This document shows, piece by piece, positions 34,741 through 47,300 of a stretch of 64,000 nt of DNA. The notes below the pieces were generated by a model that saw only the letters and a list, made by a program, of their open reading frames with translations, had not been told where the DNA came from and did not search any database. The position numbers and the translations under genes are program-made. The stretch is from assembly GCF_030272615.1 (NCBI RefSeq), contig NC_081415.1, positions 513,670,534 through 513,734,533 on the forward strand. The letters run 5' to 3'. Numbering within the stretch: the stretch's first letter is position 1; every line of letters starts with the position of its first letter. The DNA is from Cryptomeria japonica. Lineage: Eukaryota; Streptophyta; Pinopsida; Cupressales; Cupressaceae.

Positions 34741-35934
34741 TTAGAAAGGGGTATTTTCAAATGTTGGTGTATTTTCCTCCTTTCCTTCATCAATTTCAAC
34801 CATAAAGATTCGTCCTCCTCTTCTCCTTTCCTTCTTTAATTGCATTGCTGAGATAGTTTCTATATTAATGGGTTTAAACTTTCCTTGGATTTTGACCCTT
34901 TTCCCCCCATCATCCAAACATTCAACAACTTTGCTATAACAATCTACATTAGCTTGATGGTCTGCTAACCAACTCATTCCCATAATCACATCATATAATC
35001 CTAAGGGTGCCACATATAGATCTACCCTTGTTTCGAACTCAGGGAATTGTACCCTTGCCCTCGGTAAACACTTAGTTACTTCTCTAGTTGCCTTATCCCC
35101 ATATTGAACCGTCCATGATGACTCCATTTGATTAACTTTTAATGCATATTTTTTCACTAATTCAGGTGAGATGAAACATTCAGATGATCCAGTGTCAATT
35201 AGAATTGATATTGGTTGTTCAAATAGTGTACCTATAGTTTCCACGGGAACATTCTGGTATCTTCTTCTTTGGTTCCTAACCGCTGCATGAATCCTCTGTT
35301 GGGGCCCTTTTTGGGGTTGATTGGCTCTAATTTGTCCTTGCATCCTAGGGCAATCTCTAGCAAAATGATTTTCCCCGCACATAAAGCATCCACCTGGAGG
35401 ACCTCTCCTACCTTGATTTCTAGGGGGATCATTCCTTGTTTCATTTCCCCTGGGTGGATAAGTTATCCTGTTCTGCTGGTCATTCCTATTATAGTTGCCC
35501 CTGTTATCATTGCCCCTGTTATTATTGCCCCTGGTATTGTCATTTCCATTCCTCTGATATTGATTAGGCGGTGGTCTCCTTTTGGAAAAGTTATTCCTTT
35601 GACCCTTGTTGAAATTAGTGTTTCCATTGAATTCTTGCTTCCTTTTAAATGAGTGGTTCCCATTATAGTTCTGTCCTGCTAGAGTTTGAATCTTCCTCTC
35701 TTGCCTTAGGGACTTTTCAAGTACTTCATTCATATTTCTGGGTCCATGCATATCAACCTCTGCCCCTATGCTGGTATTCAGCCCCAAAATGAATTTCCTT
35801 GCTTGGCCTTCTTCATCCTTTTGATACATAGGCACATATTTAAGCAACTTGGCGAACTTATCCCAATATTGTTGAACGGATAGGGAACCTTGACGTAGAT
35901 TATGGAATTCTGTCACTTTCTCATCAAAGAACAA
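34741..35934 (-). CDS. E4 gag C-terminus, zinc knuckle and protease
   Basis: This frame follows the gag N-terminus after an in-frame TAA and ends at another TAA at 34743-34741, both probably former CAA (Gln) codons. It opens with LFFDEKVTEFHNLRQGSLSV, the second half of the gag domain, then an Asn/Arg-rich stretch, then a zinc knuckle CFMCGENHFARDC near 35380. The Cys-to-His spacing is three residues instead of the usual four. An aspartic protease follows near 35205 (ISILIDTGSSECFISPEL, intact D-T-G) with MGMSWL downstream. The first codon is TTG, so it is not an independent start. Confidence 0.9.
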   Translation of the reverse strand: MFFDEKVTEFHNLRQGSLSVQQYWDKFAKLLKYVPMYQKDEEGQARKFILGLNTSIGAEVDMHGPRNMNEVLEKSLRQERKIQTLAGQNYNGNHSFKRKQEFNGNTNFNKGQRNNFSKRRPPPNQYQRNGNDNTRGNNNRGNDNRGNYNRNDQQNRITYPPRGNETRNDPPRNQGRRGPPGGCFMCGENHFARDCPRMQGQIRANQPQKGPQQRIHAAVRNQRRRYQNVPVETIGTLFEQPISILIDTGSSECFISPELVKKYALKVNQMESSWTVQYGDKATREVTKCLPRARVQFPEFETRVDLYVAPLGLYDVIMGMSWLADHQANVDCYSKVVECLDDGGKRVKIQGKFKPINIETISAMQLKKERRRGGRIFMVEIDEGKEENTPTFENTPF

Positions 35935-36540
35935 TTAAGGGAGCCACCTATCTCGAAAATGGTGAACAAATTGATCCCATGTGATCGTATCCTTGTTATA
36001 CCCATTTTGTTCCTTGGTGTTGGTCCACCAACTAGCCGCCTCCCCTGTGAGTTGATAGGAGCCCCATAAAGCCTTGGTTGTTTCGCTAAAATCTCTTAGC
36101 TCAAAATATTTTTCCATTTCATTTAGCCAATTCTCAGCCCCTTCACCAATCTGCCTCCCATCGAACTTAGGAGGGGTGATTTTCTTCAAATCCTTGGAGA
36201 GTTCCAATATGTTATTTTCCTTCCCATTACCCATCACATTTCCTTGATTGATCCCAGGGTTTCCATTCTCGGTACCACTTCTATTCTCATAGTCATTCTG
36301 CCTTTCCCTAAGGTCCTGCAATGATTGTTCCAGGAAGTTGATTTTATCTCTTTGTTTGGTTAGAAGGTCGATTATAGCTTGGACCCCATCTCCGTTATTC
36401 CCTAGGTTGTGTCGAACCTCTTCATGATCTTCCTCATGGTTTCCTTCATGGTTTTCTTCATGGTTTTCCTCATGGTTTACCTCCCTTTGACTCCTAGTAC
36501 GTCTTCCATTACCCCTTCCTCTTCCTCTTCCTCTTGCCAT
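35935..36540 (-). CDS. E4 gag N-terminal part
   Basis: Begins at ATG 36540 with MARGRGRGRGNGRRTRSQ, then a repeated NHEE/NHEG acidic stretch and a coiled coil (INFLEQSLQDLRERQNDYEN). The retrotransposon gag core follows (KITPPKFDGRQIGEGAENWL, ALWGSYQLTGEAASWW, FRDRWLP). It ends at TAA 35937-35935, in frame with the next segment, so this is a polyprotein interrupted by a nonsense change and not a separate gene. The 5' leader between primer-binding site and ATG is about 140 nt. The product forms the virus-like particle. Confidence 0.92.
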   Translation of the reverse strand: MARGRGRGRGNGRRTRSQREVNHEENHEENHEGNHEEDHEEVRHNLGNNGDGVQAIIDLLTKQRDKINFLEQSLQDLRERQNDYENRSGTENGNPGINQGNVMGNGKENNILELSKDLKKITPPKFDGRQIGEGAENWLNEMEKYFELRDFSETTKALWGSYQLTGEAASWWTNTKEQNGYNKDTITWDQFVHHFRDRWLP

Positions 36541-36680
36541 TCTAGGTTTTACCTGAAAGTTAAATTATGTAGTTAGTTTTTTTTGTTTTTTTTGTAGAAT
36601 AAAATTTAATTTCTATTTTTGTAAAACATTCCCTTAGTTGAATAAATTGAAGTGAGCACAAGGCCTAGATTTGAATCTTT

Positions 36681-36692
36681 GCTCTGATACCA
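36681..36692 (-). other. primer-binding site of E4
   Basis: On the minus strand TGGTATCAGAGC, an exact Met-tRNA complement, 2 nt from the 5' LTR end at 36695. Confidence 0.95.
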
Positions 36693-38615
36693 CATGTAGT
36701 AACCCACCAAAATTGATCCAACAAAAATTGAGTATATTTTTTTTTTCCCTTTATTATGTTTTATTCAATTGCATACTCTGGGCATCCATCCAATTATGAT
36801 TAGGCATTCATCCATTCGGGATGAGCTTCTAACCATATCGGTTAGGCAATTGTCCATACGGGACGTAAATTCCATCTATCCAATACGGGATAGGCATCTA
36901 CCCATACGGGGTAGGCATCCATCCAAACGGGATAGGAGATGCTTTGGCCAGAGACTTAGACTCATCGGGACCATTCGGGTCCTGAGTCACTCACTAAGTA
37001 CTACACTCTTCTAACAAGAATGCACCGAGGTCGCCATCCTTAGGAGTAAATAAAAAAATAACACAAGCTTGAATTCCGCCTCGGAATTTGGCTTAAAGCC
37101 TCGGGAAGTCAAGCGAATCCATACGGGATTCCTTCCGAGCATGCATTGAATTAAATTGATTATCCTATTTTTCATTTAGGATTCTTACTCAACCAAGCCT
37201 AGACCCCACCCACGAACGCCTGAGTACGAGGGACAACTCCATCCCAAGACTGCCTACATACCCGCTTCGGCACGGGATCAAGGCGTAAAGTATGTAGTTC
37301 TATTTTCTAATCTATGGTTTGATGTAAACTGATTTGTGGGTACGCAACCCTTTCTAGGGTCAGTGTCCCAAACAGTTTCTCTGCGGTTGCTACCCACGAT
37401 GGTAGCACTTAAGCGAAGGCTCAAGATGGCCTATTGCTTGTGGCCTAAAAAAAAAGAAATAACTAGATCCTAATACTTATCATGAACGTCACCCAATTGC
37501 AAAATGCCAAAATCCCTTCAAACGAAAAAAAATAGAAATCAATTCCATGAGAGCTTTTAACTTGACCATCCCTAAGAGGGGTTTACTATGGTTTATCTCA
37601 ATAGATGTGAAATTCATTTAAAAGTTATCTTATTAAATTATCGATCCAAGAGGGATTACCCGCCCCTTGGATTTTTAACTTCCAAATGTCCCTTATTACT
37701 CCCCGACGATTTATAGGGACGATGCCATAGACGTCGTTAATGCAGCTTTATTAGGTTTTAAGTGCAGTAGTTCAACACGACGGCATTACCCGTAAGCGTG
37801 ACCCAGAGGCACCATATATACCGAACGCTGCTAGTTTTGGTTTTCCAACTTCCTTTATTTAGTTTTCTAACTACGAATAACAAAAATGAAAGCGTAAATA
37901 ATTGAAGTAACTACTTGAAGTGTAATTTGCATAACAATGAAACTTGCATAATAGTAATTGCATGAAGATATAATTCTTCTATAAATAATTCGCATGCTAT
38001 GAATCCAAAATAACGATTAAATTTAAGCATTTGTATTAAAGACCAATCAAGTGTCCCAACGATTCTTAATGGGTTGAGTAACTTAATTTTAAAAGAATAT
38101 AGTCTACAATTTTAAAACTTACTAAGGCAATTTAATTATGAGCTTGCTACATATTAGCCCAATTTTTTCTAAGTCGAAATACAATATCTTATAGCTTACA
38201 CAAAAAAAAGAATTCATTATTCCTAAATGCCATTTCTATCAACTAAAATAAATTAAAAAAAAAATTTAATTAAATAACAAGGGATATTAATTTACATATA
38301 TATAAAAAAAAATTTCCAATTTAAAATTTCAACTTACAAATTTTTTTTTTAAAAAAGAAACTTTTAATTGAATAAGTTAGTTTATTAAGGTAGTAATGAG
38401 GGCGTGGGGTGGGGACCACGGGTCCCATCACCCTTGCGGCCCTGCATGTGTAGGTCCGCAGAGGTGAGGGGGCCCGCGGGCCCCTCCGTACTACTGCGAC
38501 AGTTAAACGTAACCGTCCTTGCATGCCGACGTTTATTTGGTGGGAAACGCCATGCGTTACGGGGGGGTTTTTAAGAGATTTTTCTAAAGTTCGAAATGAT
38601 TTCTTTTCTTTTTGG

Positions 38616-38652
<37 letters not shown>

Positions 38653-39055
38653 AATATATTTGTTCTTATTTATAACATTATTATTATTTTTTTCGATACA
38701 GGGGTATTGCATTTTAATTTATTGAAAATCACCCAGAGCAGGGTAGATAACAGGCAATAACAATGTTGCAGATTGATTTTCAGGGGTAAAATACAATGAA
38801 GCAGTAACCAGAGAGGGTTTTTCTTCTCTTTTTTTTTTTTCATTTCTTTTGTTCTTTACACAGGGAGGTCTATTCACAGAGAAGGGAGATGATTTATTTA
38901 TACACACAAGGAGATTTGTTCACAGAGAAAAGAGAAAATTGTTTGTACACACAGGGAGATCTAATTTTTATCAAAAATAAACTGAAGACAATGAATCTAA
39001 TTTTCATCAAGTGACTCTATTCTCCTAAACCATTTAATCTACTTCTTTCAAAACT

Positions 39056-39412
39056 GAAACTAATTTCTTATCAAGAATTTAAACAATGAATCTCATTCTC
39101 TACAAAATCTGAAACTAATTTCTTATCAAGAATTTAAACAATGAATCTCATTCTCTACAAAATCTGAAACTAATTTCTTATCAAGAATTTAAACAATGAA
39201 TCTCATTCTCTACAAAATCTGAAACTAATTTCTTATCAAGAATTTAAACAATGAATCTCATTCTCTACAAAATCTGAAACTAATTTCTTATCAAGAATTT
39301 AAACAATGAATCTCATTCTCTACAAAATCTGAAACTAATTTCTTATCAAGAATTTAAACAATGAATCTCATTCTCTACAAAATCTGAAACTAATTTCTTA
39401 TCAAGAATTTAA
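39056..39412. repeat. 55-bp tandem repeat, six units plus a partial, E4 5' LTR
   Basis: Same unit and copy number as 30832-31188. Confidence 0.95.
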
Positions 39413-39746
39413 AAAAATGAATCAAACAATTTAATCTACTTTTTATCAAACATTTTAATCTATTTCTTATCAAAATCTGAAACTAATTCTTAACAAAACA
39501 CAAATGAATTTCATTCTCATAAAATAATTTAGTCAAATCTAATCTACCACAAGAATAAGATGCACAAACTAAGTTTGAAGGAACCTGGGTGCTTGAAAAT
39601 GGTGTAGAGTCTTCCTTGATCCTCCAAATTGAAGAGAAGTCCTCCCAACAAAATCTTAGCTGAAAATGGAAATGGACTACAAAGGAGAATTTAACTTGCA
39701 GAATTTCTTATGGAATAGCCAACACTCATTTTGAAACTTGTACCTC

Positions 39747-39756
39747 TTTTATAAAA
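39747..39756 (-). promoter_or_regulatory. TATA-like box of the E4 5' LTR promoter
   Basis: ttttataaaa on the minus strand, followed by GAGGTACAAGTTTC. If used, U3 is only about 340 bp and the transcript leader runs about 3 kb through the repeats and the GC patch before gag. Confidence 0.45.
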
Positions 39757-40089
39757 GAAATTTCAAATTCCCACTACCTAATTATTAATTGAAAAAAAAG
39801 AGATTCTCTCCCAATTTGGCCTCCATGCAAATTGATTAGGCTTAGTGGGAGGAGTTACATGCAAGGTGGTGGAGAAGCCTCTAGAAGCTTCTCATTCCTC
39901 CTACAACATGTGCTTTAATTTGGGTGAGGGGAAATTAAATAACCAATTAAAAATATATATATTTTTTCCCATGTGTGTGTGTGGTTTATTATTTTTATAC
40001 CCTTACAATATTCATTCAATAGTTTATCCAAAGAAATATAATAGAGTTTTGTATTTAAATCAAAAAGGTGATAAAGGAGGTTTGTGACA

Positions 40090-40094
40090 TCCAC
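40090..40094. repeat. Target-site duplication of E4, right copy (tccac)
   Basis: Exact match to 28388-28392. Confidence 0.95.
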
Positions 40095-40650
40095 CAAAAA
40101 GCTTTCTAGTTTTCAAATGAACCTATGAACCTTGAACCACTTGAACAAAAGGTTCAATAGTTCAAGTTCACTTAAGAAATATAACAACAACAGGCAGCAC
40201 ATAAACAACACCAGGAACAAGTGGCAAAAGAAAAGGACTATTAAAAATGAACCTTGAACCTTTTGAACCGTTTGAAATTTGGGTCAAGGTTCAAGACTGC
40301 ATATCAACTCAATGTAAAAGGACTCACGCTCATCATATAACAATACATTGGCATGACTCATTAAAGGCATTTCGAACCTTGAACCTTGAACCTCTTGAAA
40401 TTTGGTTCAACGGGTTCAAAACTTCAATGACCAAAAACAAAAAGCACGCTTGTCCACATGGTGACAAAGACCGAAACAACTTTCTTTTCAGATCGCACTT
40501 TGAACCTTGAACCATTTGAACCTTTTGACAAAAAGAGTTCAACAGTTCAAGTATGAGAAGAACAAATGACCTGACGGAAGTAAGGGCACAAAAGCCAACC
40601 TACAAATTTCAAAATTAAAAAGGGAAAATTATGGGTAGACTAGCATGACC
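40095..40650. repeat. GAACCTTGAACC-rich patch
   Basis: The word gaaccttgaacc or a close variant occurs at 40127, 40249, about 40373-40392 (overlapping units) and 40502, with the reverse form ggttcaa(g) at several places between. No gene is evident; short frames here only reflect the repeats. Without E4 this segment would be the distal 5' flank of locus C. Confidence 0.6.
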
Positions 40651-43458
40651 GATTAACACAATGGAGTATAGATGCTTTTGGAGGCTTGGTTTTTCCCTCA
40701 TGAAGGTTTTCCCATGGTATATCTTGTGTTCTCTTTTGGCTTCTCTATTTAATATTTGCATTATGGTAATTTTGTAAGCTTTTGTGCATGATTTTCTCTC
40801 AACGGTTATGTAGGAAATGGTTATTACAATGTGGGTTCAAATCATTATTTCCAATAATCTAAGAGTTCTTAGGAAAATACTTATGTTTTATTTCCATTCA
40901 TTTTTACACCTAATCCTTTAGCACATTAATATCTCCAATTAGACCATCCTTATTTAATAAAAAAGCTTCACCTAACCCTAAAGGACTTGTAGTTATTAGG
41001 ATAGGGGCACTAGAAGATGCCAACTCTTTGTCTCCAAAAGCTTTTAGTTTTATTAACACTTTTATATACTTTTGTTGCAATTCATTATGATTTTACTCGA
41101 GATTCCTTGTAGTTTCCCAAATAAAAAGTGTAGTATCTACAACTATTATAGTTGCATCATGAGTATGATTCTCTAACACTCTTCCTAGAATGAGATTACC
41201 CATCAATTCTTCCATACTATTCACAATATTGGGCCTACTTATATTTGATAACAAGACCCAAATTACCAATGTCACAAAAGTTGGTTTGAATTTTAACCCA
41301 AAAGCTTCTTCAACTTGTTCCTATATGGAGAAGAATTTTTTTTTTTCTTGATGGTATCAAATACCATGACATTTGATATTTACCAATTTGGTAGTAAAAA
41401 CATACCACTATGAATAAAATCTACATCCCTTAATTATAAGAAATATTATCCACCTTGAAATATTATCCACTTTTTGTTCCACCTCTTTCCATTTTGATCT
41501 AGATCCACTTTATTTCTTTCTTCTATAACATTGTTTCTAATGTATCTTGTCTTTTTATTACCAACAAAATCCTTAATTCTCGAGGTTTGATAAAATCATC
41601 ATCGGATAAAAAATTCTTGCAAGCCAAGGCCCGTACATCTCTTGTATTGTAACCAACTACCTTCAAGTAATCAATACTTCTCCTTGTCTGTATTGCAGGG
41701 ACTCTCATCCTTTTCGGTGTAGACTTTGATCAAGAAGACTCTAATACCTCAAGATTATCCTCAATATAAACAATTTAAATTGGGGCACTTCTCCACACAA
41801 GTATTTTCCCTCCTAGTTTGTTGACTCTCTGTCATGACAACATCTTGATATTTTTCCTTAGGGTCCTCAATTATTGCTTTTCCATAAGCCATTTTTGGAA
41901 CATCGGGGTCTCTTTGGATAGAAGATCTCTCCTCTTCTACAACCATCAATTGGTCTACATGAGCTAGCATCTTCCTAATTGTAAATATCTTATCTCTCTC
42001 ATCAACAAGGAAGCCTAGGAAAGTTGGATCTTTCTACATCTTCTCCTTCTCTAATTTGACATTTTTTTATCTATTTTCTTCTTTGATTAGTGACCTCTTT
42101 AAATAAGAGATCATCTGTTATCACATCTTCATTAAAGTACATTTCATGAGCAAAAGAATACTTCTTCACACTAATCGTTAATACATGAAGGAATACCTTC
42201 AAATTAAAGTTGATTCTTAGATTAGCATTGGAAATTCTATACCTCTACAATGAAGAGTGTATTTTGTCTAGACCATCTTCGTTAGCCACCAAAAAATAAT
42301 ACCATTTCAAAGAGATGGGGAAGAAAGATCCCTTATTTTGGCCCTCAGATGAGTTTTACCTGATTCATTCAATTTCCAAATAATCTGTAAAGAGGCTAGT
42401 CATCTTGGCACACAAACTAGCAACAAATGACACCTAAGATGACACCCATATTAAAGATAATTATTCTAAAATAAATCAGAATTTAATAAGAAAAAAAATT
42501 GTAAATCAATTTAATTATATTATCTTTTACAATTTTATATATATATTTAACTTAATGTAAAGTAATCCTCAAAAGAAGAAGATGACAATTAGAATAAATT
42601 AATAAAAAACAAGATATAATATCCTAATAAAAAAAGACAAAATTAAAATATATTCTTATCAAAAGAAGATAGAAATAAAAGATAGATTTCTAATCCAAAA
42701 TATAATTATTCTACAATAATTAAAATTATAATGAGATAAATATTTATAAATTATATTATTTCTAATAATTCTTAATTATTATTAGTAATTTTATAAAAAC
42801 AAAAATAGTTAAAATACATTTGTAACTTTTAAAAAAGAAAGAATATCTCAATAAAAGAAGATAATATTGAAAGATATTCTAATAAAAAATAAAAAATAGT
42901 AAAAGATCGATTTTTTCTTTTATGCACATTCTTTTTTAATTAATAATAAACAAATATGATTTTCAATTATTACTTTTTTCTTTTAAATTAATATAGATGT
43001 AAATATATGGTTGAGATCAATTCAATCATCTTGCACCCTTGTAATCAATTTTGAACCATTGATTTCAATAATTAGGTTGCACATTTCATATAGGGCATGT
43101 CTTTGGCATAATTAACATGGTGATGTAAAAGTAGATTTATCTTTATCCCTTTCTTGAGTTGTCGACTTGTGTGGTGAATATTACTTCCAATGTAAATATA
43201 CAAAACCAATTAGGAAGGTTGTTGTCTTAAATAAACTATGAGTGATGGTTAATATGCCAAGTTATTTCTATCTTAAATATGTTCAAATTTTCAAACTAGT
43301 GATTACAATTCAACATGTAATATCATGCACTCATTTCATTTTATGATATGACATCTCTTTGAGGAATTTTGTCAAACTGTTCACGTGCATTGGGTTGGGC
43401 TTAACCAGCACACTCTAACCTTTGACCACTTAGGGTGGCTGGTGTGGGCCCCACTAAG
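40651..43458 (-). repeat. Dispersed 2.8-kb repeat, copy B, with coding relic
   Basis: Matches locus A (12015-14811) from gattaacacaatggag to ccccactaag. Minus-strand coding pieces survive at 41275-41093 (NIVNSMEELMGNLILGRVL), 41708-41523 (SIDYLKVVGYNTRDVRALAC) and 41970-41761. The last spans about 110 bp that copy A lacks. The AT microsatellite is short here (near 42540). Many stops; function unknown. Confidence 0.75.
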
Positions 43459-44350
43459 AGTTCCATTCCATTATGTTTGTTGTCGTTCTCCTCTAACTCT
43501 CTCAGCAGTGATAGTGACTCCTATGGTTTGTTTTGAATTGGGTTTTGAATCTCTCCCAACCAATCATCTTCTTTTATAACACTTATGCATTGCACCTAGT
43601 GCATTAATGACAAACTCATGGTCAAAATCCCATCATTTTAACATCTTGGGCCTTGAAGACAAAGTGCCCCTGTCTACCCCAAAACCCCATTTGGGCCTAT
43701 CTTTGAGAAGATAGCAGCGTGCCATGTAGATGTCTGTGTGCAATGCTAATGTCCCAATAGATTTGTAGAATCTCACATCCTGCAGTTAGTCAAGTGCCTT
43801 TCAACACATGTCCCTTGGCTTGCTTTTGACTATAACATATCTCAATGCCTCTTCCTAGCTTTAAAAGCTCTTCTTTTTTCATTTGAATAGACTCTTGGTT
43901 ACATCTTAGCTCTCTCTTATATTTCTCTCTTCATTCCATTGTGCTCTCTTGAACACTCTATAAGTGCTCTCAAGTTATCTCTATCCATAGCATTCTTGCA
44001 ATCATCTTGCAACAACAAGCATGTATCTTGAGCTTCATCACACTCGTTTCTTAAAAGGGGGGTTTCGCTACACACCTTGTCTTCTCTTTATCATTTATCT
44101 CTATCTTTTATCATTGCATGCAATTTATCTATCATATCTCTAAGTGTATTTATCATCTAGGTGAATTTAGCATATCAATATATCATTTCTATCTATTTGG
44201 AATAGGGGTTTGCTTCCATTAAGTGAAGTATATTTTCTATTTGCATTTTATCTTTTATCCAATCTATCTATCTAGCTATCTATGGAGGTGGAAACACCAA
44301 AGTGGGGGTGTAACTAAGGTACGCCCCTATAGAACCCCAATAATTTTCCC
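43459..44350 (+). other. Spacer with LTR-like features
   Basis: No gene seen. The stretch 43600-44340 has C/T-rich and tatc-rich low-complexity sequence (44090-44290) and a ggtacgcccctatagaacc block, which together resemble the R-U5 part of a plant LTR. No matching second copy or TG...CA edge was found in the window, so a solo LTR is only a possibility. A 27-bp word at 43531-43557 recurs at 57521-57547. Confidence 0.3.
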
Positions 44351-47300
44351 CCGTCTCCTTGTGGGTAGGTGATGAAAAGGTTTTACATAGTCAAGGAGTG
44401 TTGTTGATAGCTTTTTTTAGAATTTTGTGCTTTCTGGTCATACAAATGACAACGCATTATGTATAGGTCTAGGCACAGCACTAGCATACAAAACATGTGA
44501 CCTACCTAGTTCTCTTTAAATAATTGTTGTTAATTCTTTACCCTGTTGTTAGCTTGGATTTTCATATTGCATCATTTTTGTGCTTTAATCATCAAATTAT
44601 TTATTTTTTAGTGTGGCTTTATCTTGTTTGTATCCCCTAGCTCACTCTTAGTGCTAGTATAAGTGAGGCAGTGATGGATGGATTCACAATCTTAGAGGTA
44701 ATAAATCCCCTCCTCTACACTACACTTCTTTCTTAGTTATTGGAACATACACTTTAATTATTGGGGCAAAAACAAAGGTTTGCCGAACCCATAAATACAA
44801 ATTCCAAGTAAAACAACTTCCATCTTCAAGATAGGAATGCCATAGATTCTGGTGAATAGGATTCATAGAACATATTACAATACTAACATTCGTATACCAA
44901 TTTAACTGTCACAACTAATATTGACACTTGATACAAAAGGAAAAGCTCAACCATGACTACCAAAACAGTAGGTTCCCGAGAAAAGGATCTTCCAGAAACT
45001 ACTTTGTAAATCATGCATCCCTCACTGTTCAATATCATACCTATCTTCCACTGCTACACAACATTACATGCATGCCTTACTTTCACTGCTACTCAATATT
45101 ACATACATACCCGACTTCCATTGCTGCTCAACATGCTACATCTGGTCCAAATTGGATCACAGATTTCGACATTAATGACAACATTCACACAAGTATAACA
45201 ATTGCAAACATATAAAAGTTTACAATAGGTAAATACATATGTTATAATTATAAAGATATTGGTACGAGCCCTATGGAACATACCAAATGTCGATGAGAAA
45301 ATTGTGCACAATGGAGTTTCAAATTGTAAAGAGAATCAAGTCTTTCATAATTTTTTGTAGTTTATATACATTTTTTCTTGTATCACACTCTAAAAAGTCT
45401 TAAGAATTATCTATTTATTAAAATGCAAAATAATAGTTTAGAGTTTATAGAAAATACAATTGTTTTGATAATTGTTTTCAACTATTTTAAAATGAAGAGA
45501 GATTCAAGATAAAAGGTATAGCTTTGTAGGTAACAAGTAAACTAATAATCAATCTAGACTATGAGATCCTCATAGTGGAAGCTTGAAACAAAACTGTGTT
45601 TATTAAACAGTGCTCAACCTATAGTCATATATAGGAAAGTAGAGTAATTATTCGGAAACAATAGGAACAAAATCTCCACCTTTATCAAGGAAACCGGATT
45701 GACATAAAAATTGGGTCATAATATATTCATGTTAAAATTGTTTTATAAATGTTTGATAAAAAAATTAAGAAATTTAAAATATATTAGAGAAGGTATTTTA
45801 TCTATTTGAAATATCACAAAAATATTTGATCTTGTAATATTTCTGAGATATGAAGAAAATATATTTATTGATAAAGATTAATATATTTTTACACAAGATG
45901 AATAACTAATAATGATCATTCTAATGATCATGTGAATTAAATAAACAAAATTAGATAAATCTTTATATTTTGATTTTTTATTTATTTCTAAATCTTTATA
46001 AAAAATAACATTTCCTAAGAGACACCATCTATTTCTATCCTTTTGAATAACCCATCTATGACATTGATGAAGGATTACACCTCGAGGTACTCACGTTAAG
46101 TACTAACGTTTTATTTTATGTCTCTTAAACTCGGTTTTATTTTCTTTTATCAAAATTTCATTGGGAAATATTTTATGTGGCAAGGCATTGAAGATTCTTT
46201 AGGTGGGGAGATGAAAAAGTGGAGGTGTGGTTATTTATAAGTTATCGTGGGAAAATCAAAAAGTTCAAGAAGGTAAGGAGAAAAATTCTCCTTTGACATT
46301 GTGATGCCAAAAAGCAACCTTTTTCATTTGAATTGGGTGGAGAGTGGACTTCAATTAATTGCCCTATATTTTGGGATTTGAAACGTTTGGAAAGAGTTTA
46401 CCCTAAGATTTCCTCTTTTTTTTATATACTCATTTTTGTAGTATTGCAAAGGTTTTGTACCTTGAAAAAAATCCACCCAATAATGAGAGCAATGCCATTT
46501 TGAAGGTTAGCATATGATTTTTCCTAATGGAGGTCTCACCAAATAGATAGTTTGCATAGTGATTTTTCATATTATGAATTTTATAGTTTTAAGTTTATAT
46601 ATTTAAAAAGATTATTCATCATTTAATTTTTTTAAATTTTAATAAATTAATATGTTTGGAAAAAAATCTATAATATGTATTTTTAGAATAAATAAAAATA
46701 TATACAAATAAAAAATCAAAATGATATTATATTATTTTAATTTTTAATTATTTGTTATTAGAAATTTATATTTAAATTATGAGACAAATCACACATTGGT
46801 ATATTTTATAAAGATGTGATTGAAATTGTTATAAGCATGTGATCGAACTGGCTAACTATTAACTATATAAGGTCTTTTTCAATGTTAGGAGACTCATTGG
46901 GTTTCTCTTAGCCATTTATAATACATGGAAACTATTGAAAAAATTGAACATAAACTGAATGATTTGAACTAAGTTAGTAAATTTTTATGACATAAATTAA
47001 TTAATGAATTTAATAAATTAAGTGAGTAGTAATTAAATAATATTAAAATTATGAATTAATAAATCTATAAATCTAATTTTATAAAAAAATATTTATATAA
47101 ATTGGATAAATTTATATTAGAGACATATGTCTTATATTATAATTACATATTTGGAATTTGATCAGTATAGCTTCACAATATAGGAAATAAAAATCTTAAG
47201 AGAATCATTTAAGTCATACATGGGAGCTATCCCTCTTAAATGTTAGAGAAAAGTATTAATTTAATAACACCTTCTTCAATTGTTGCAAGAATTTTCTATT

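Larger units (their letters stand above)
36695..40089 (-). repeat. 5' LTR of E4 (3,395 bp)
   Basis: Same ends and internal structure as the 3' LTR. Short degenerate repeats at 36772-36942, GC-rich patch near 38400-38560, (TA)n at 38617-38645, 55-bp repeats at 39056-39412, TATA-like box at 39747-39756. By eye about 35-45 substitutions separate the two LTRs, many in the first 300 bp. Confidence 0.93.
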
